A stretch of DNA of 50,039 bases, from NCBI GenBank assembly GCA_025057135.1, contig JANWXY010000047.1:1-50039 (forward strand), written 5' to 3'. The notes below the pieces were generated by a model that had not been told where the DNA came from, did no database searches, and worked only from the letters and a program-made list of their open reading frames with translations. Numbering within the stretch: the first letter of the stretch is position 1; every line of letters starts with the position of its first letter. The stretch is from Bacteroidia bacterium. GTDB lineage: Bacteria > Bacteroidota > Bacteroidia > SpSt-205. A program made the translations under genes and the position numbers. Of the stretch, positions 15,959-23,974 are shown one piece after another.

Positions 15959-17821
15959 ATGGTGGAGCCTCACACCCCTGAGCGGTCAGATGCAGAGGTC
16001 TCTTTTCCTGAAGAGCACCTACGAAAAACTTTGGAAGAGCTCCTTTCAGAAACCTCTGAAAATCTGAAGCGAGAGCTTGAAAAACGCCGTCCGCATTTGT
16101 CCGAGGTGACCTTGCTGACAGAGTATTTGACTTCTCTGCCTTATCAGCGCAGTTTCAATCCCCTCTTGCAGGCCTTCAAGCGGTATGTCACTCAACACAT
16201 GACGGAATGGCGTTCTAATCCACGAGAAGATATCCCCCGTCTGGAAAGCTTTCAGCGCCGCTTTGAAGATGCGGTGGTTCGGTTTGAGGAAGCTCGTAAA
16301 GCTTACGAGCTGCGCTGTAAGGAGAATGCCGAGAAAGCTCGCTCCTTCCTCGCTGAGCTGAAAGATATTGTATTGAATGAACAGCTGGATAACTATCCCC
16401 GGGTTCGCCAAATTACTCGTGAATGGTCTCGCCTGCGTCGGGAGCTCCTCCCCAGTGATAGAAAGGAGTTAGAGCGTCCTATTCAAGATTTCCTCAAACA
16501 GTTTGATGCACTGTACCAGCGATACAAGGATATATTTGAAGGTGAAAGAAACGCACTCTTCCAACGGCGCAGTCAGATTGTCTCTGAGATAGAAAAACTA
16601 TTTCCACCTGATGGTGCTCAGACTACTTTTGAGTTTTGGCAGCAACAGAGAGATCGGCTTGCCCTGCTCCAGAGCGAATGGCAATCATTACCTCGCTTGG
16701 GAAGTAGGCAAGAGCGAGAACTGGGGGCCATCTACCGCCAGCTTATCCAGAAATTCCGTGAGCAATATAGCCTATTCCGCTCACAGGCTTATCAGCGTAT
16801 CCAGAAAAATCCCGTTCTACAAGAAACTTTTCGGCGAAAGCGTCAAATTGTTGAGCTTTTGCGCCCGTTGGTAGAAAGGGAGTATAAAACCTTAGAAGAT
16901 TGGCGACAAGCTAATCAGCAAGCTCGTCAGTATGTCAAAGAGTGGCGTACTCTCACTGAAAAATCCCTGGCTCAGGACGACTCCAAAGAAGTCAGAAAAT
17001 TCTACGCTCCACTCAATCAGCAGTTTAGCGAGCTGTTAGACAGGTTCAACGAGAAGTCTGAGGTCTTTAGCCAAGAGTATCGTCGCAAGCAGATCAGTCG
17101 CATGGAGAGTATGGGGCGACAAATCATCAAAGATGTGCAGAAACACCTCAAAGCCAACAACATATTAGAAGCGGTGAGGCTGTTTCGCTCTCAGATCGCT
17201 CCATGGAAGCGTAGAGCTCATCGTTTCCAAGGTGAGCCTGCGATTACCGAAGTAAGTCAACAGCTTGCCGAGCTCGGTCAGCAGCTGCGAGAAGCTCAGA
17301 AAGCTTATACCCAGAAACTAAACGAACATTTAGAGAAGCGTATCCACCTGCTCAATGAGATGGATGAGTTGAGTGAGCAAGCGACTGCGGACAAGTTAGA
17401 CTTGTTTATCGCTAAGTTGATGGAGTACGAGCAGGCCGGAGAAGTAGCCCCTTCTCATCGGGAGCGATTGCTGAATAGACAGCGGCAAGCAATTCAGAGA
17501 TTTTTAGCGAATGCCCGCATAGAAGAGGCCGCTTTTCAAGAAGCATGGATGAATGCGCAGATCGCCTATCAATCTCCTGCACAGGTCAGAAAAAGTATAG
17601 AATCTCTGCGCGCACAACTGTCTAAGCAAAAACAAGACCTTCAAGGCTATCAAAATACCCTCGCCCTTTTGGCTCGAGGCAAAGGGAGTGAAGCCCTCCG
17701 TAAGGAAATAGAATCTAAGATAGCTGATGCGGAAGCTCAAATCAAGCGTACGCAAGAGATGATTAAGCGACTTCAGCAGCGGCTTCAGTCTGCCAGTGCG
17801 TCGTCCGCCTCATCCGCTTGA
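15959..17821 (+). CDS. DUF349-type coiled-coil protein
   Basis: The 620-residue, highly charged helical protein consists of repeated segments of the DUF349 type, each about 75 residues, of the form W..L.....(D/E)....RKFY..L..(Q/R)F..L. Examples are WSRLRRELLPSDRKELERPIQDFLKQFDALYQRYKD, WQSLPRLGSRQERELGAIYRQLIQKFREQY and WRTLTEKSLAQDDSKEVRKFYAPLNQQFSELLDRF. A long coiled coil and a Ser/Ala-rich end follow (SASASSASSA). DUF349 proteins are widespread in Bacteroidota and poorly understood. It has its own promoter, divergent from usp, and the SpoU methyltransferase starts 26 bases before its end, so the two are cotranscribed. Confidence 0.8.
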   Translation: MVEPHTPERSDAEVSFPEEHLRKTLEELLSETSENLKRELEKRRPHLSEVTLLTEYLTSLPYQRSFNPLLQAFKRYVTQHMTEWRSNPREDIPRLESFQRRFEDAVVRFEEARKAYELRCKENAEKARSFLAELKDIVLNEQLDNYPRVRQITREWSRLRRELLPSDRKELERPIQDFLKQFDALYQRYKDIFEGERNALFQRRSQIVSEIEKLFPPDGAQTTFEFWQQQRDRLALLQSEWQSLPRLGSRQERELGAIYRQLIQKFREQYSLFRSQAYQRIQKNPVLQETFRRKRQIVELLRPLVEREYKTLEDWRQANQQARQYVKEWRTLTEKSLAQDDSKEVRKFYAPLNQQFSELLDRFNEKSEVFSQEYRRKQISRMESMGRQIIKDVQKHLKANNILEAVRLFRSQIAPWKRRAHRFQGEPAITEVSQQLAELGQQLREAQKAYTQKLNEHLEKRIHLLNEMDELSEQATADKLDLFIAKLMEYEQAGEVAPSHRERLLNRQRQAIQRFLANARIEEAAFQEAWMNAQIAYQSPAQVRKSIESLRAQLSKQKQDLQGYQNTLALLARGKGSEALRKEIESKIADAEAQIKRTQEMIKRLQQRLQSASASSASSA

Positions 17822-18569
17822 GTTTTATCGGCGATTACACGAGTCGCGGCATCGCTACGAGACAGGGCTCTTCTTAGCTCCAGGTAAGAAGCTCTTTTGG
17901 GAGGCGTTGAGGAGCCTACCCTTGGAGCGTTTCCACTGCATATTCTATGGGGAGATGGGGGAGCATCCTACCCTTCCCGAGGAGCTTAAGGAAAAGTGCT
18001 ATCGCTTACCCAACTGGCAGATAGAGCGATTGAGTGGGCAGGATACGCCAGAAGGTATCGTATCTGTGCTATATATGCCGCCAGAATCCAGAGTCCTTGA
18101 CGCTTCACCTGCTATTTTGGCAGAGCGTTTGCAGGACCCAGGAAACCTCGGTACGCTTCTGCGTTCCATGGAGTGGTTCGGATATGAGCAACTTTGGCTC
18201 ACGGCGGATAGCGCGGATCCTTTTAGTCCGAAAGCTGTGCGAGCAAGTATGGGGAGTGTCTTTCGTCTGCGAGTGCAGCGTGTGAAAGACTGGAGCTCTC
18301 TACTTACAGCATATGAAGGAAGGTGCGTAGTGGCGACTATGCAGGGAATGCCAATACACGAAGTGCCATGGTCAAAACTTGATTCGCTCTATATCGGAAG
18401 TGAGGCGCATGGGGTTAACCTTGCCCCACCTCACTGGATGCGAGTCTCCATCCCTCCTTCATCCACTTCTCGAGGAGACTCTCTCAACGTGGCCGTAGCG
18501 GCCACGCTTCTCTTATTTGTACGACGGGAGATTATAGCCGGTAGGCTACATACTTTGCCGCCTCTATGA
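17796..18569 (+). CDS. RNA 2'-O-ribose methyltransferase, SpoU/TrmH family
   Basis: A SPOUT-fold enzyme that transfers methyl from S-adenosylmethionine to a ribose 2'-OH in rRNA or tRNA. The 257-residue protein has an N-terminal RNA-binding part (ESRHRYETGLFLAPGKKLFWEAL) and a C-terminal knot domain with the three motifs: LQDPGNLGTLLRSMEWFG (motif 1), LYIGSEAHGV (motif 2) and SIPPSSTSRGDSLNVAVAATLLLF (motif 3). The target could be 23S rRNA (as for RlmB) or a tRNA; sequence alone does not decide. The GTG start lies 26 bases inside the DUF349 gene. The 3' end overlaps pdhB convergently by 38 bases. Confidence 0.9.
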   Translation: MRRPPHPLEFYRRLHESRHRYETGLFLAPGKKLFWEALRSLPLERFHCIFYGEMGEHPTLPEELKEKCYRLPNWQIERLSGQDTPEGIVSVLYMPPESRVLDASPAILAERLQDPGNLGTLLRSMEWFGYEQLWLTADSADPFSPKAVRASMGSVFRLRVQRVKDWSSLLTAYEGRCVVATMQGMPIHEVPWSKLDSLYIGSEAHGVNLAPPHWMRVSIPPSSTSRGDSLNVAVAATLLLFVRREIIAGRLHTLPPL

Positions 18570-19515
18570 CTTTTCGGGGATTGGGAAGGAAGGCCTCAAC
18601 GAGGGTCGGTGCATAGCCCATCGGGGCATCGGCGCCTGTAACCCTAACTATCGGTGCATCTAGATAATCAAAAGCCCGTCTCTGTACCATAAAGCTCACC
18701 TCAGCAGCTATCCCGCCTAAAGGCCAAGACTCCTCAACGATAACGAGCCGATTAGTGCGTTGTACAGACTTTATCACGGTATCATAGTCTATGGGGCGGA
18801 GGCTTCGGAGGTCTATCACCTCTGCTGATAGGCCCTCTGTCTCTAAGGCATGGGCGGCTTCTAAGGCTACATGCACCATCTTGCCGAAGCATACGATGGT
18901 CACATCATTTCCAGGACGCTTAATATCCGCTTGGCCTATGGGTATTAGAAACTCTGAGTCTTCTGGCACTTCCCCTTTCATGCCATACATCAGCTCAGAC
19001 TCCATGACGATGACAGGGTCATCATCCCGTATAGCACTTTTCAGCAGTCCTTTTGCATCTCTGGGGGTACTGGGGGAAACGACTTTTAGGCCGGGGACAT
19101 TGGCATACCAGTTCTCGAATGATTGCGAGTGCTGCTGGGCCAGTTGCCCTGCTGAACCGCTCGGGCCCCGGAAGACAATCGGTACGGAAAATTGCCCGCC
19201 GCTCATATGAAGCATTTTAGCGGCATGATTAACGACTTGGTCTATGGCGAGTAGGGCAAAGTTGAAAGTCATGAACTCTATGACAGGACGCAGCCCTACC
19301 ATAGCGGCACCTACACCGATAGCAGCGAAGCCGAGCTCGGATATGGGGGTGTCTATGACCCGTCGCGGTCCAAACTCTGCCAAGAGCCCTTCACTGACTT
19401 TGTAAGCGCCATTATACTCAGCGACTTCTTCACCCATCAAAAAGACTCGTGGGTCTCGTTGCATCTCTTCACGCAGGGCGGCTCGCAGCGCTTCCCGAAA
19501 CTGCATTACAGCCAT
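18532..19515 (-). CDS. pdhB: Pyruvate dehydrogenase E1 component, beta subunit
   Basis: The beta subunit of the thiamine-diphosphate E1 enzyme of pyruvate dehydrogenase, which feeds acetyl-CoA into the citrate cycle. The 327-residue protein shows the family's features in order: REALRAALREEMQRDPRVFLMGEEVAEYNGAYKVSEGL, DTPISELGFAAIGVGAAMVGLRPVIEFMTFNF, QHSQSFENWYANVPGLKVVSPSTP and EVIDLRSLRPIDYDTV. The pattern fits PdhB better than branched-chain E1 beta. A perfect TAACTTTG box 4 bases before the ATG (overlapping the comF stop) gives it its own promoter. The alpha subunit and E2 are not in this window, so the complex genes are split. Confidence 0.94.
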   Translation of the reverse strand: MAVMQFREALRAALREEMQRDPRVFLMGEEVAEYNGAYKVSEGLLAEFGPRRVIDTPISELGFAAIGVGAAMVGLRPVIEFMTFNFALLAIDQVVNHAAKMLHMSGGQFSVPIVFRGPSGSAGQLAQQHSQSFENWYANVPGLKVVSPSTPRDAKGLLKSAIRDDDPVIVMESELMYGMKGEVPEDSEFLIPIGQADIKRPGNDVTIVCFGKMVHVALEAAHALETEGLSAEVIDLRSLRPIDYDTVIKSVQRTNRLVIVEESWPLGGIAAEVSFMVQRRAFDYLDAPIVRVTGADAPMGYAPTLVEAFLPNPRKVIEAAKYVAYRL

Positions 19516-19519
19516 GTCG

Positions 19520-19527
19520 CAAAGTTA
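19520..19527 (-). promoter_or_regulatory. -7 box of pdhB (TAACTTTG)
   Basis: TAACTTTG on the minus strand is followed by CGAC and ATG, a 4-base spacer. Its first bases are the TAA stop of comF. Confidence 0.7.
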
Positions 19528-20199
19528 GCGCCGTCGCTGTGTGATACCTATGGTAAAGACCCAGACTTGCATCGTGCTGGGTAATGAATTCAAGGCAGCC
19601 GCAAGAGTAGCCCCCGTTGTGAGTACATCATCTACTACACCGATAGGTGAAGGAACTGGCCTTATACACAGAAATTCCGCTTCCATCGCTCGCCATCGTT
19701 CAGCTCTATCACGAGCGAGCTGTGAGTCGCTACTCGGGCGGCGCTGCCAGTGTTTAGTCAAAACTGGAAGTCCCCACACTTCAGCTAATCCACGAGCTGC
19801 CCATTCTGCTTGATTATAGCCGCGTTTTCGGCGCCTGAGACTGGATATTGGAATAGGTAATAGGGCTTTGAGCCCTCGGACGAGACTATCGTTTTTGTCC
19901 CGTATCAACGCACCCATATACCGAGCTGCGGCATATAGGAGCTGCGGTCGTCCGTGATACTTAGCTGCTTGTACCCAGCTTCGCAGGGGGCTGCCCGCGA
20001 CGTACCAGAACCCAGAAATGACTCCTTGAAGAGTCGGTACATGAGGCGCTAAACGAAAATATCCCTCGTTATTCTGAGGGTCTATCCAGAAATGGGTTTG
20101 AGGAAGGGCCATGAGACATTTCAAACAGGCACTGCGCTCAGAGGATAGAAGAGGCATTCCACAGGATAGACACACCGAGGGGAAAAGCCATTCCCTCAT
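19525..20199 (-). CDS. comF: ComF family phosphoribosyltransferase-like protein
   Basis: ComF-type proteins are linked to DNA uptake in competence; many genomes carry one. The 224-residue protein has an N-terminal zinc finger (CLSCGMPLLSSERSACLKC) and a phosphoribosyltransferase fold with the PRPP-loop motif VVDDVLTTGATLAAAL. It also has the ComF segment ALLPIPISSLRRRKRGYNQAEWAARGLAE...QRRPSSDSQLARDRAERWRAM. The start overlaps the stop of the 703-residue protein gene by 4 bases. It is the last gene of the miaB operon. No other competence genes are nearby. Confidence 0.92.
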   Translation of the reverse strand: MREWLFPSVCLSCGMPLLSSERSACLKCLMALPQTHFWIDPQNNEGYFRLAPHVPTLQGVISGFWYVAGSPLRSWVQAAKYHGRPQLLYAAARYMGALIRDKNDSLVRGLKALLPIPISSLRRRKRGYNQAEWAARGLAEVWGLPVLTKHWQRRPSSDSQLARDRAERWRAMEAEFLCIRPVPSPIGVVDDVLTTGATLAAALNSLPSTMQVWVFTIGITQRRR

Positions 20200-22307
20200 G
20201 GCATTTCTCCAGAACGGATGCGTGCTATCTGCTGGTGGTAGTATGCTGCTTTTTCGGGGTGTTTTTGAGATAGCGCTTCGTAAATTTCTATGGCACGCAC
20301 TATATCTCCTTGAGACCAGTGTAGGCGCGCCATAGTTTCTGTATAGACGCGAGGACCAGAAGGAACTGGCTCCCAGTTCGGAATAGATAGCTCGGGTACC
20401 TCCCGTTCAACAGAAGGAGGGGTATGTGATTGGAGAGCGGACAGTTTGCTGATAAGTCTGTCAATCAAGTTATTCTCTTGTGTGGGCGTAGCTAAATGGG
20501 GATGTACCAACCTGCGCGCTAAAAGCCTTCGTATAAACTCGTGTCGTAGATTTTCCAGCTCTTTGGTGGCGAGAGAGCTTTTGGAATCTGGCAGAGGAAT
20601 CTCCTTTTGAAGCTCCGCAAGGAAAGATTCCCAAGAAGCTTTCGGCTTGATATCCTGAGGGGGAGGTGGAGCTTCTGCTTGACTAGTGGGAGTAAAGATG
20701 GGCAGGCTATCGGCAGACTCTGGATTAGGCACTGGGAGATGTACCGATGCCTCTAAGTCAATGTCAAAAGGAATAAATGCTCGTATAGGCGACTCACTTT
20801 TGAATGGCGTATTTTCTGGGGTAGGTGGGTATGCTGCCTCAGTCGGGCTCAAACGCAAAGGTTTGTCTGCGTCGTCCAGGGGGATATATTCGCGTAAGAA
20901 CTGCTCTCTCAACTCTGCTCCGACGACCTGGTCCGCAGAAGTGGGTTGGATTGGTGAGTCAGGCGGCTGAGATGGTAGATGAATCGGAGCAGATACAGAC
21001 TCTAAGGGGATATATGTCCTGTGAAACTGCTCTCGTAGCTCGTCAGCCGAGATTTCTGAAAGGGGAGAGACTTGAACCTCTTCTCTGCCAGAAGGGATTA
21101 CGGTTGGCGTGTCAGCACCGGGTTGGGCGTCTGATATTGAGTCTCTGGGCGAAACATCAGAACTGAAAGTATCCGAGGACTCATACTGATGCTGCGACGG
21201 CTGTATTAGCTCTTCAGCTAAGGTGGAGGACTTCTCAGGGGAGGCAGAACTTCGCTCTTCTATGGACGAGGTGTTGGACGCCGTTGAGGGGGGATGAAGA
21301 GCTAACTCAGGCAAATGACCATGGAGCGCGGTCGCTTCTGATGTGTCGGAGATATGGGGGGGAGATTTTGGGTGCTTCCCCAAAGGTAGCTCTATCTGAA
21401 GGATGGAGCTCACCCCCAAAGGTGAGAACGTGAGAGGTTGATTAGATGTGGATTCTGTGACTTTGGTCGGTCGGCTATGAGACAGATGAGATGCTGAGGG
21501 AGGCTCTCTTGTTGCAGAAACCCCTTCCCGTCTAACCGCTTCTGTACTGGAGAAGGTAGTCTCGGCTACTGGCTCTGCTATTGTGGCAGGTTCGGTGGAG
21601 GTAAGATGGGTAGGTGGAAAATCTGATGGAAAAGGGGTGTCAGGTTGTAGAGGTTCCTTTGGCTCCTCCGGTGAAGTTACTATGGGGGCCTGAGGTTCTG
21701 CTACATCCGTAGGTGGGGTTTGGATATATTCTGATGGAATATCTGCGTGAGCGGCGGGAATGTCTACTTGTGTAGCAGGGGGGGAGAGACTTGGGGGGCC
21801 TTCTGCGGAAGGGGGAATTATATTCTCCACTGCTGGTATAGAGGCTATCCTCAGCTGGGAGCGGATACGCTGCCCAGCTTTGGCATATAGAACTTGTCGT
21901 GCCGCTATCCAGCCTTGAAGCGGGGGTAAGAAAGCTTCGGAGTATGGCATTTCAGCAGGACCAGGCTCTTCACTGGATGGGGCTTTTTCGTCTTTCTGTT
22001 CGCTGCGAACGGGAGGCGTCTGCGGTTCGCGTCCCGCTCCGGTTATTCTGGGCGGTGGAGCGACACGAGGGCGCATTTTCTCTTCTAAGAAGAACGCGTA
22101 ATGCTGCCTTGATGGAGCATAGAGAGCGCCTAAAAATCGCAGTTGTTGTGCTCGGGAATCGCCCAGTTTCGTCGCTACTTTCGCCATCATCATTCGTCCC
22201 ATGGCGAAAAATGGGTATTTCTCCAGCACAGATGCAAGCTCTTTTTGGTGTATTTCATCCAGTGCTGTACCCGCTTTCATGTGTAGATATACTTCGTGCC
22301 AGTTCAT
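20196..22307 (-). CDS. Large disordered Pro/Ser/Glu-rich protein with terminal helical domains
   Basis: The 703-residue protein has a folded N-terminal helical domain (residues 1-85: LDEIHQKELASVLEKYPFFAMGRMMMAKVATKLGDSRAQQLRFLGALYAPSRQHYAFFL), a form I know from uncharacterised Bacteroidota proteins. Then come about 460 residues of low-complexity sequence rich in Pro, Ser, Thr and Glu. Near-repeats occur in it (ADELREQFHRTYIPLESVSAP, GAELREQFLREYIPLDDADKP). The C-terminus is again helical, with a TPR-like unit (ARLHWSQGDIVRAIEIYEALSQKHPEKAAYYHQQIARIR). There is no signal peptide. It lies between lptE (1-base gap) and comF (4-base overlap). In other Bacteroidota the same place between lptE and secG holds a TPR protein. 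Function unknown. Confidence 0.7.
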   Translation of the reverse strand: MNWHEVYLHMKAGTALDEIHQKELASVLEKYPFFAMGRMMMAKVATKLGDSRAQQLRFLGALYAPSRQHYAFFLEEKMRPRVAPPPRITGAGREPQTPPVRSEQKDEKAPSSEEPGPAEMPYSEAFLPPLQGWIAARQVLYAKAGQRIRSQLRIASIPAVENIIPPSAEGPPSLSPPATQVDIPAAHADIPSEYIQTPPTDVAEPQAPIVTSPEEPKEPLQPDTPFPSDFPPTHLTSTEPATIAEPVAETTFSSTEAVRREGVSATREPPSASHLSHSRPTKVTESTSNQPLTFSPLGVSSILQIELPLGKHPKSPPHISDTSEATALHGHLPELALHPPSTASNTSSIEERSSASPEKSSTLAEELIQPSQHQYESSDTFSSDVSPRDSISDAQPGADTPTVIPSGREEVQVSPLSEISADELREQFHRTYIPLESVSAPIHLPSQPPDSPIQPTSADQVVGAELREQFLREYIPLDDADKPLRLSPTEAAYPPTPENTPFKSESPIRAFIPFDIDLEASVHLPVPNPESADSLPIFTPTSQAEAPPPPQDIKPKASWESFLAELQKEIPLPDSKSSLATKELENLRHEFIRRLLARRLVHPHLATPTQENNLIDRLISKLSALQSHTPPSVEREVPELSIPNWEPVPSGPRVYTETMARLHWSQGDIVRAIEIYEALSQKHPEKAAYYHQQIARIRSGEMP

Positions 22308-22308
22308 A

Positions 22309-22809
22309 TCACCAGAAAGATAAGGTTTTATTCACTACATCTTGGGCTATGCGCTCACAGATATCCACAATCAGCGCATCTTGTACAGTAGATAACGGCT
22401 GTCCCGCAGGAAAGTCAGAAAAGTTCATGAAGCTCTGCTCCCAACTAAGCTCAGGGTGTCGGGAACTCACGCAGCGAATGTGTATTGTGATGCTGAGACG
22501 GTTTTGGGCGGCTTGCTGAGTGCCTTGTATAGCTATCGGAGCTACTTTGAAATCTGTGATACGCCCATACAGCATAAGGTCGCCTTTTTCCTTGGCAAGC
22601 CCTAAAGGAGACTGCGAAATAAACTTTTGCCGAAGCGCTTCGGCAAAAGTCTGTGTAAGTGTTGGGATGACCACTCTGGCCTCATTCTCAATAGGGAAGA
22701 CGGTCACTGTCCGTACATCAGGGGGAAGGGCTCCGCTACGAAACGAGTAAGCGCAGGCCCCAAGCGCACTTCCTATTATCGCCACCGCCACTTTATGCCT
22801 CGATCGCAT
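22309..22809 (-). CDS. lptE: LptE-family LPS assembly lipoprotein
   Basis: LptE plugs and assists the outer-membrane LptD barrel that inserts lipopolysaccharide. The 166-residue protein begins with a lipoprotein signal MRSRHKVAVAIIGSALGAC (Cys19). The mature part starts AYSFRSGALPPDVRTVTVFPIENEARVVIPTLTQTFAEALRQKFISQSPLGLAKEKGDLMLYGRITDF, the pattern of Bacteroidota LptE-like proteins. Its position between a sigma-54-type regulator and a TPR protein, downstream of miaB, is a known Bacteroidota gene order. It overlaps the regulator gene by 17 bases. A perfect 28-bp palindrome lies inside the coding region (TFAEALRQK). Confidence 0.85.
   Translation of the reverse strand: MRSRHKVAVAIIGSALGACAYSFRSGALPPDVRTVTVFPIENEARVVIPTLTQTFAEALRQKFISQSPLGLAKEKGDLMLYGRITDFKVAPIAIQGTQQAAQNRLSITIHIRCVSSRHPELSWEQSFMNFSDFPAGQPLSTVQDALIVDICERIAQDVVNKTLSFW
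22623..22650. repeat. Perfect 28-bp palindrome inside lptE
   Basis: ACTTTTGCCGAAGC followed at once by GCTTCGGCAAAAGT; every base of the 14-base arm is matched and there is no loop. It encodes TFAEALRQK in lptE. It is not a terminator by shape, since T-runs lie before rather than after the stem on both strands. Role unknown. Confidence 0.8.
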
Positions 22810-23974
22810 ATTCTTCTATCTTGCGGTAAAGCGTGCGTTCTGAAATCCCAAGCGCCTGTGCGGCTTTTTTGCGATTACTATTGAATCGGCGAAGGGCGGC
22901 TTCTATCAGGCGGCGTTCATTAGCTTCTAAGGATAGAGTTTCAGGTTCGGGTGGAGTAGCTGGCGGTAAAAGGCGCTCTTTGTCAGCATTCAATACATGT
23001 TGGCCTATTTGCCTCAACATCTCTTGCAGGACGAGAAGATGCTCCTGAATGCGAATAAGGTGTGACTCAATGTGCTGCACCTTTGCATATAAGTGTCCAT
23101 CCCCGGTATTGTGCTCTGGCGAACGGAAGTTAGACGAGGTCTCGCGAACGGACGAAATGATCGGTAGAAGCATGTCCCGCTCCGGAAGGTACTCTTGAAG
23201 AATCTGCTCTGTGATACGCTGACCCGGGTGAAGGATCATAAGTTTTTCCACAAGATGTTTGAGCTCTCGCACATTTCCAGGCCACGGGTAGCGCCTGAGC
23301 TTTTCTAACCCACTACTGTCCAGCTCTATTGGAGGAGCGCCAAGCTGGCGGGCCTGCTCATCTACGAAAAACTCAAAAAGTAGTTCTATGTCTTCGGTAC
23401 GCTCCCGAAGAGGAGGGACTTGTATAGTGATTGTATTGAGGCGGTGAAAAAGGTCCTCTCGGAACTTTCCTTTACGAATAAGCCGAAGAAGGTCTCGGTT
23501 TGTGGCGGCGATGAGGCGAACATCTGTTTTCTGGACTTTACTACTACCTACTCGCAGATATTCTCCTGTTTCTAATACCCGTAAAAGGCGCGCCTGGGTA
23601 CCCAGGGGCATTTCTCCGACTTCGTCCAGAAAGAGGGTGCCTCCATTGGCGACCTCAAAGTAGCCTTTACGACTCTCGTGGGCCGAAGTGAAAGCACCTC
23701 TCTCATGTCCAAAAAGCTCTGAATCCATCGTTCCCTCGGGTATTGCCCCGCAGTTGATAGCGAGAAAAGCCTTATCACGACGGAGACTGAGCTGGTGGAT
23801 AATATGGGCGAAAATTTCTTTACCTGTACCGTTTTCGCCTAAGATTAGCACTGGGACATTTGTAGGGGCAACCCTTGCCGCCAGCTCTACCGCTCGCAGA
23901 AGTTGGGGCGATTCTCCGATCAGGCGAAACCTCCGAGCGATATCTCGGGGTTTTTCAGTTAGAAGAGGCTGCAT
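22793..23974 (-). CDS. Sigma-54-type AAA+ transcriptional activator with Fis-type HTH
   Basis: The 393-residue protein has a central AAA+ domain (residues about 18-240) with Walker A GENGTGKE (46-53), the L1 loop as GAFTSA (93-98), Walker B GTLFLDE, and RLNTITIQVPPLRERTEDI. A linker of about 70 residues contains a possible coiled coil (KVQHIESHLIRIQEHLLVLQEMLRQIG). The C-terminal Fis-type helix-turn-helix is NRKKAAQALGISERTLYRKIEEY. There is no receiver or sensor domain. The usual GAFTGA contact with sigma-54 reads GAFTSA. It lies between miaB (20-base overlap) and lptE (17-base overlap), a conserved Bacteroidota order, so it may have an envelope-related role. Confidence 0.9.
   Translation of the reverse strand: MQPLLTEKPRDIARRFRLIGESPQLLRAVELAARVAPTNVPVLILGENGTGKEIFAHIIHQLSLRRDKAFLAINCGAIPEGTMDSELFGHERGAFTSAHESRKGYFEVANGGTLFLDEVGEMPLGTQARLLRVLETGEYLRVGSSKVQKTDVRLIAATNRDLLRLIRKGKFREDLFHRLNTITIQVPPLRERTEDIELLFEFFVDEQARQLGAPPIELDSSGLEKLRRYPWPGNVRELKHLVEKLMILHPGQRITEQILQEYLPERDMLLPIISSVRETSSNFRSPEHNTGDGHLYAKVQHIESHLIRIQEHLLVLQEMLRQIGQHVLNADKERLLPPATPPEPETLSLEANERRLIEAALRRFNSNRKKAAQALGISERTLYRKIEEYAIEA

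Noticed and set aside
22623-22650. Palindrome as rho-independent terminator
   Set aside because: The T-runs precede the stem on both strands, and it lies in the middle of a coding region.
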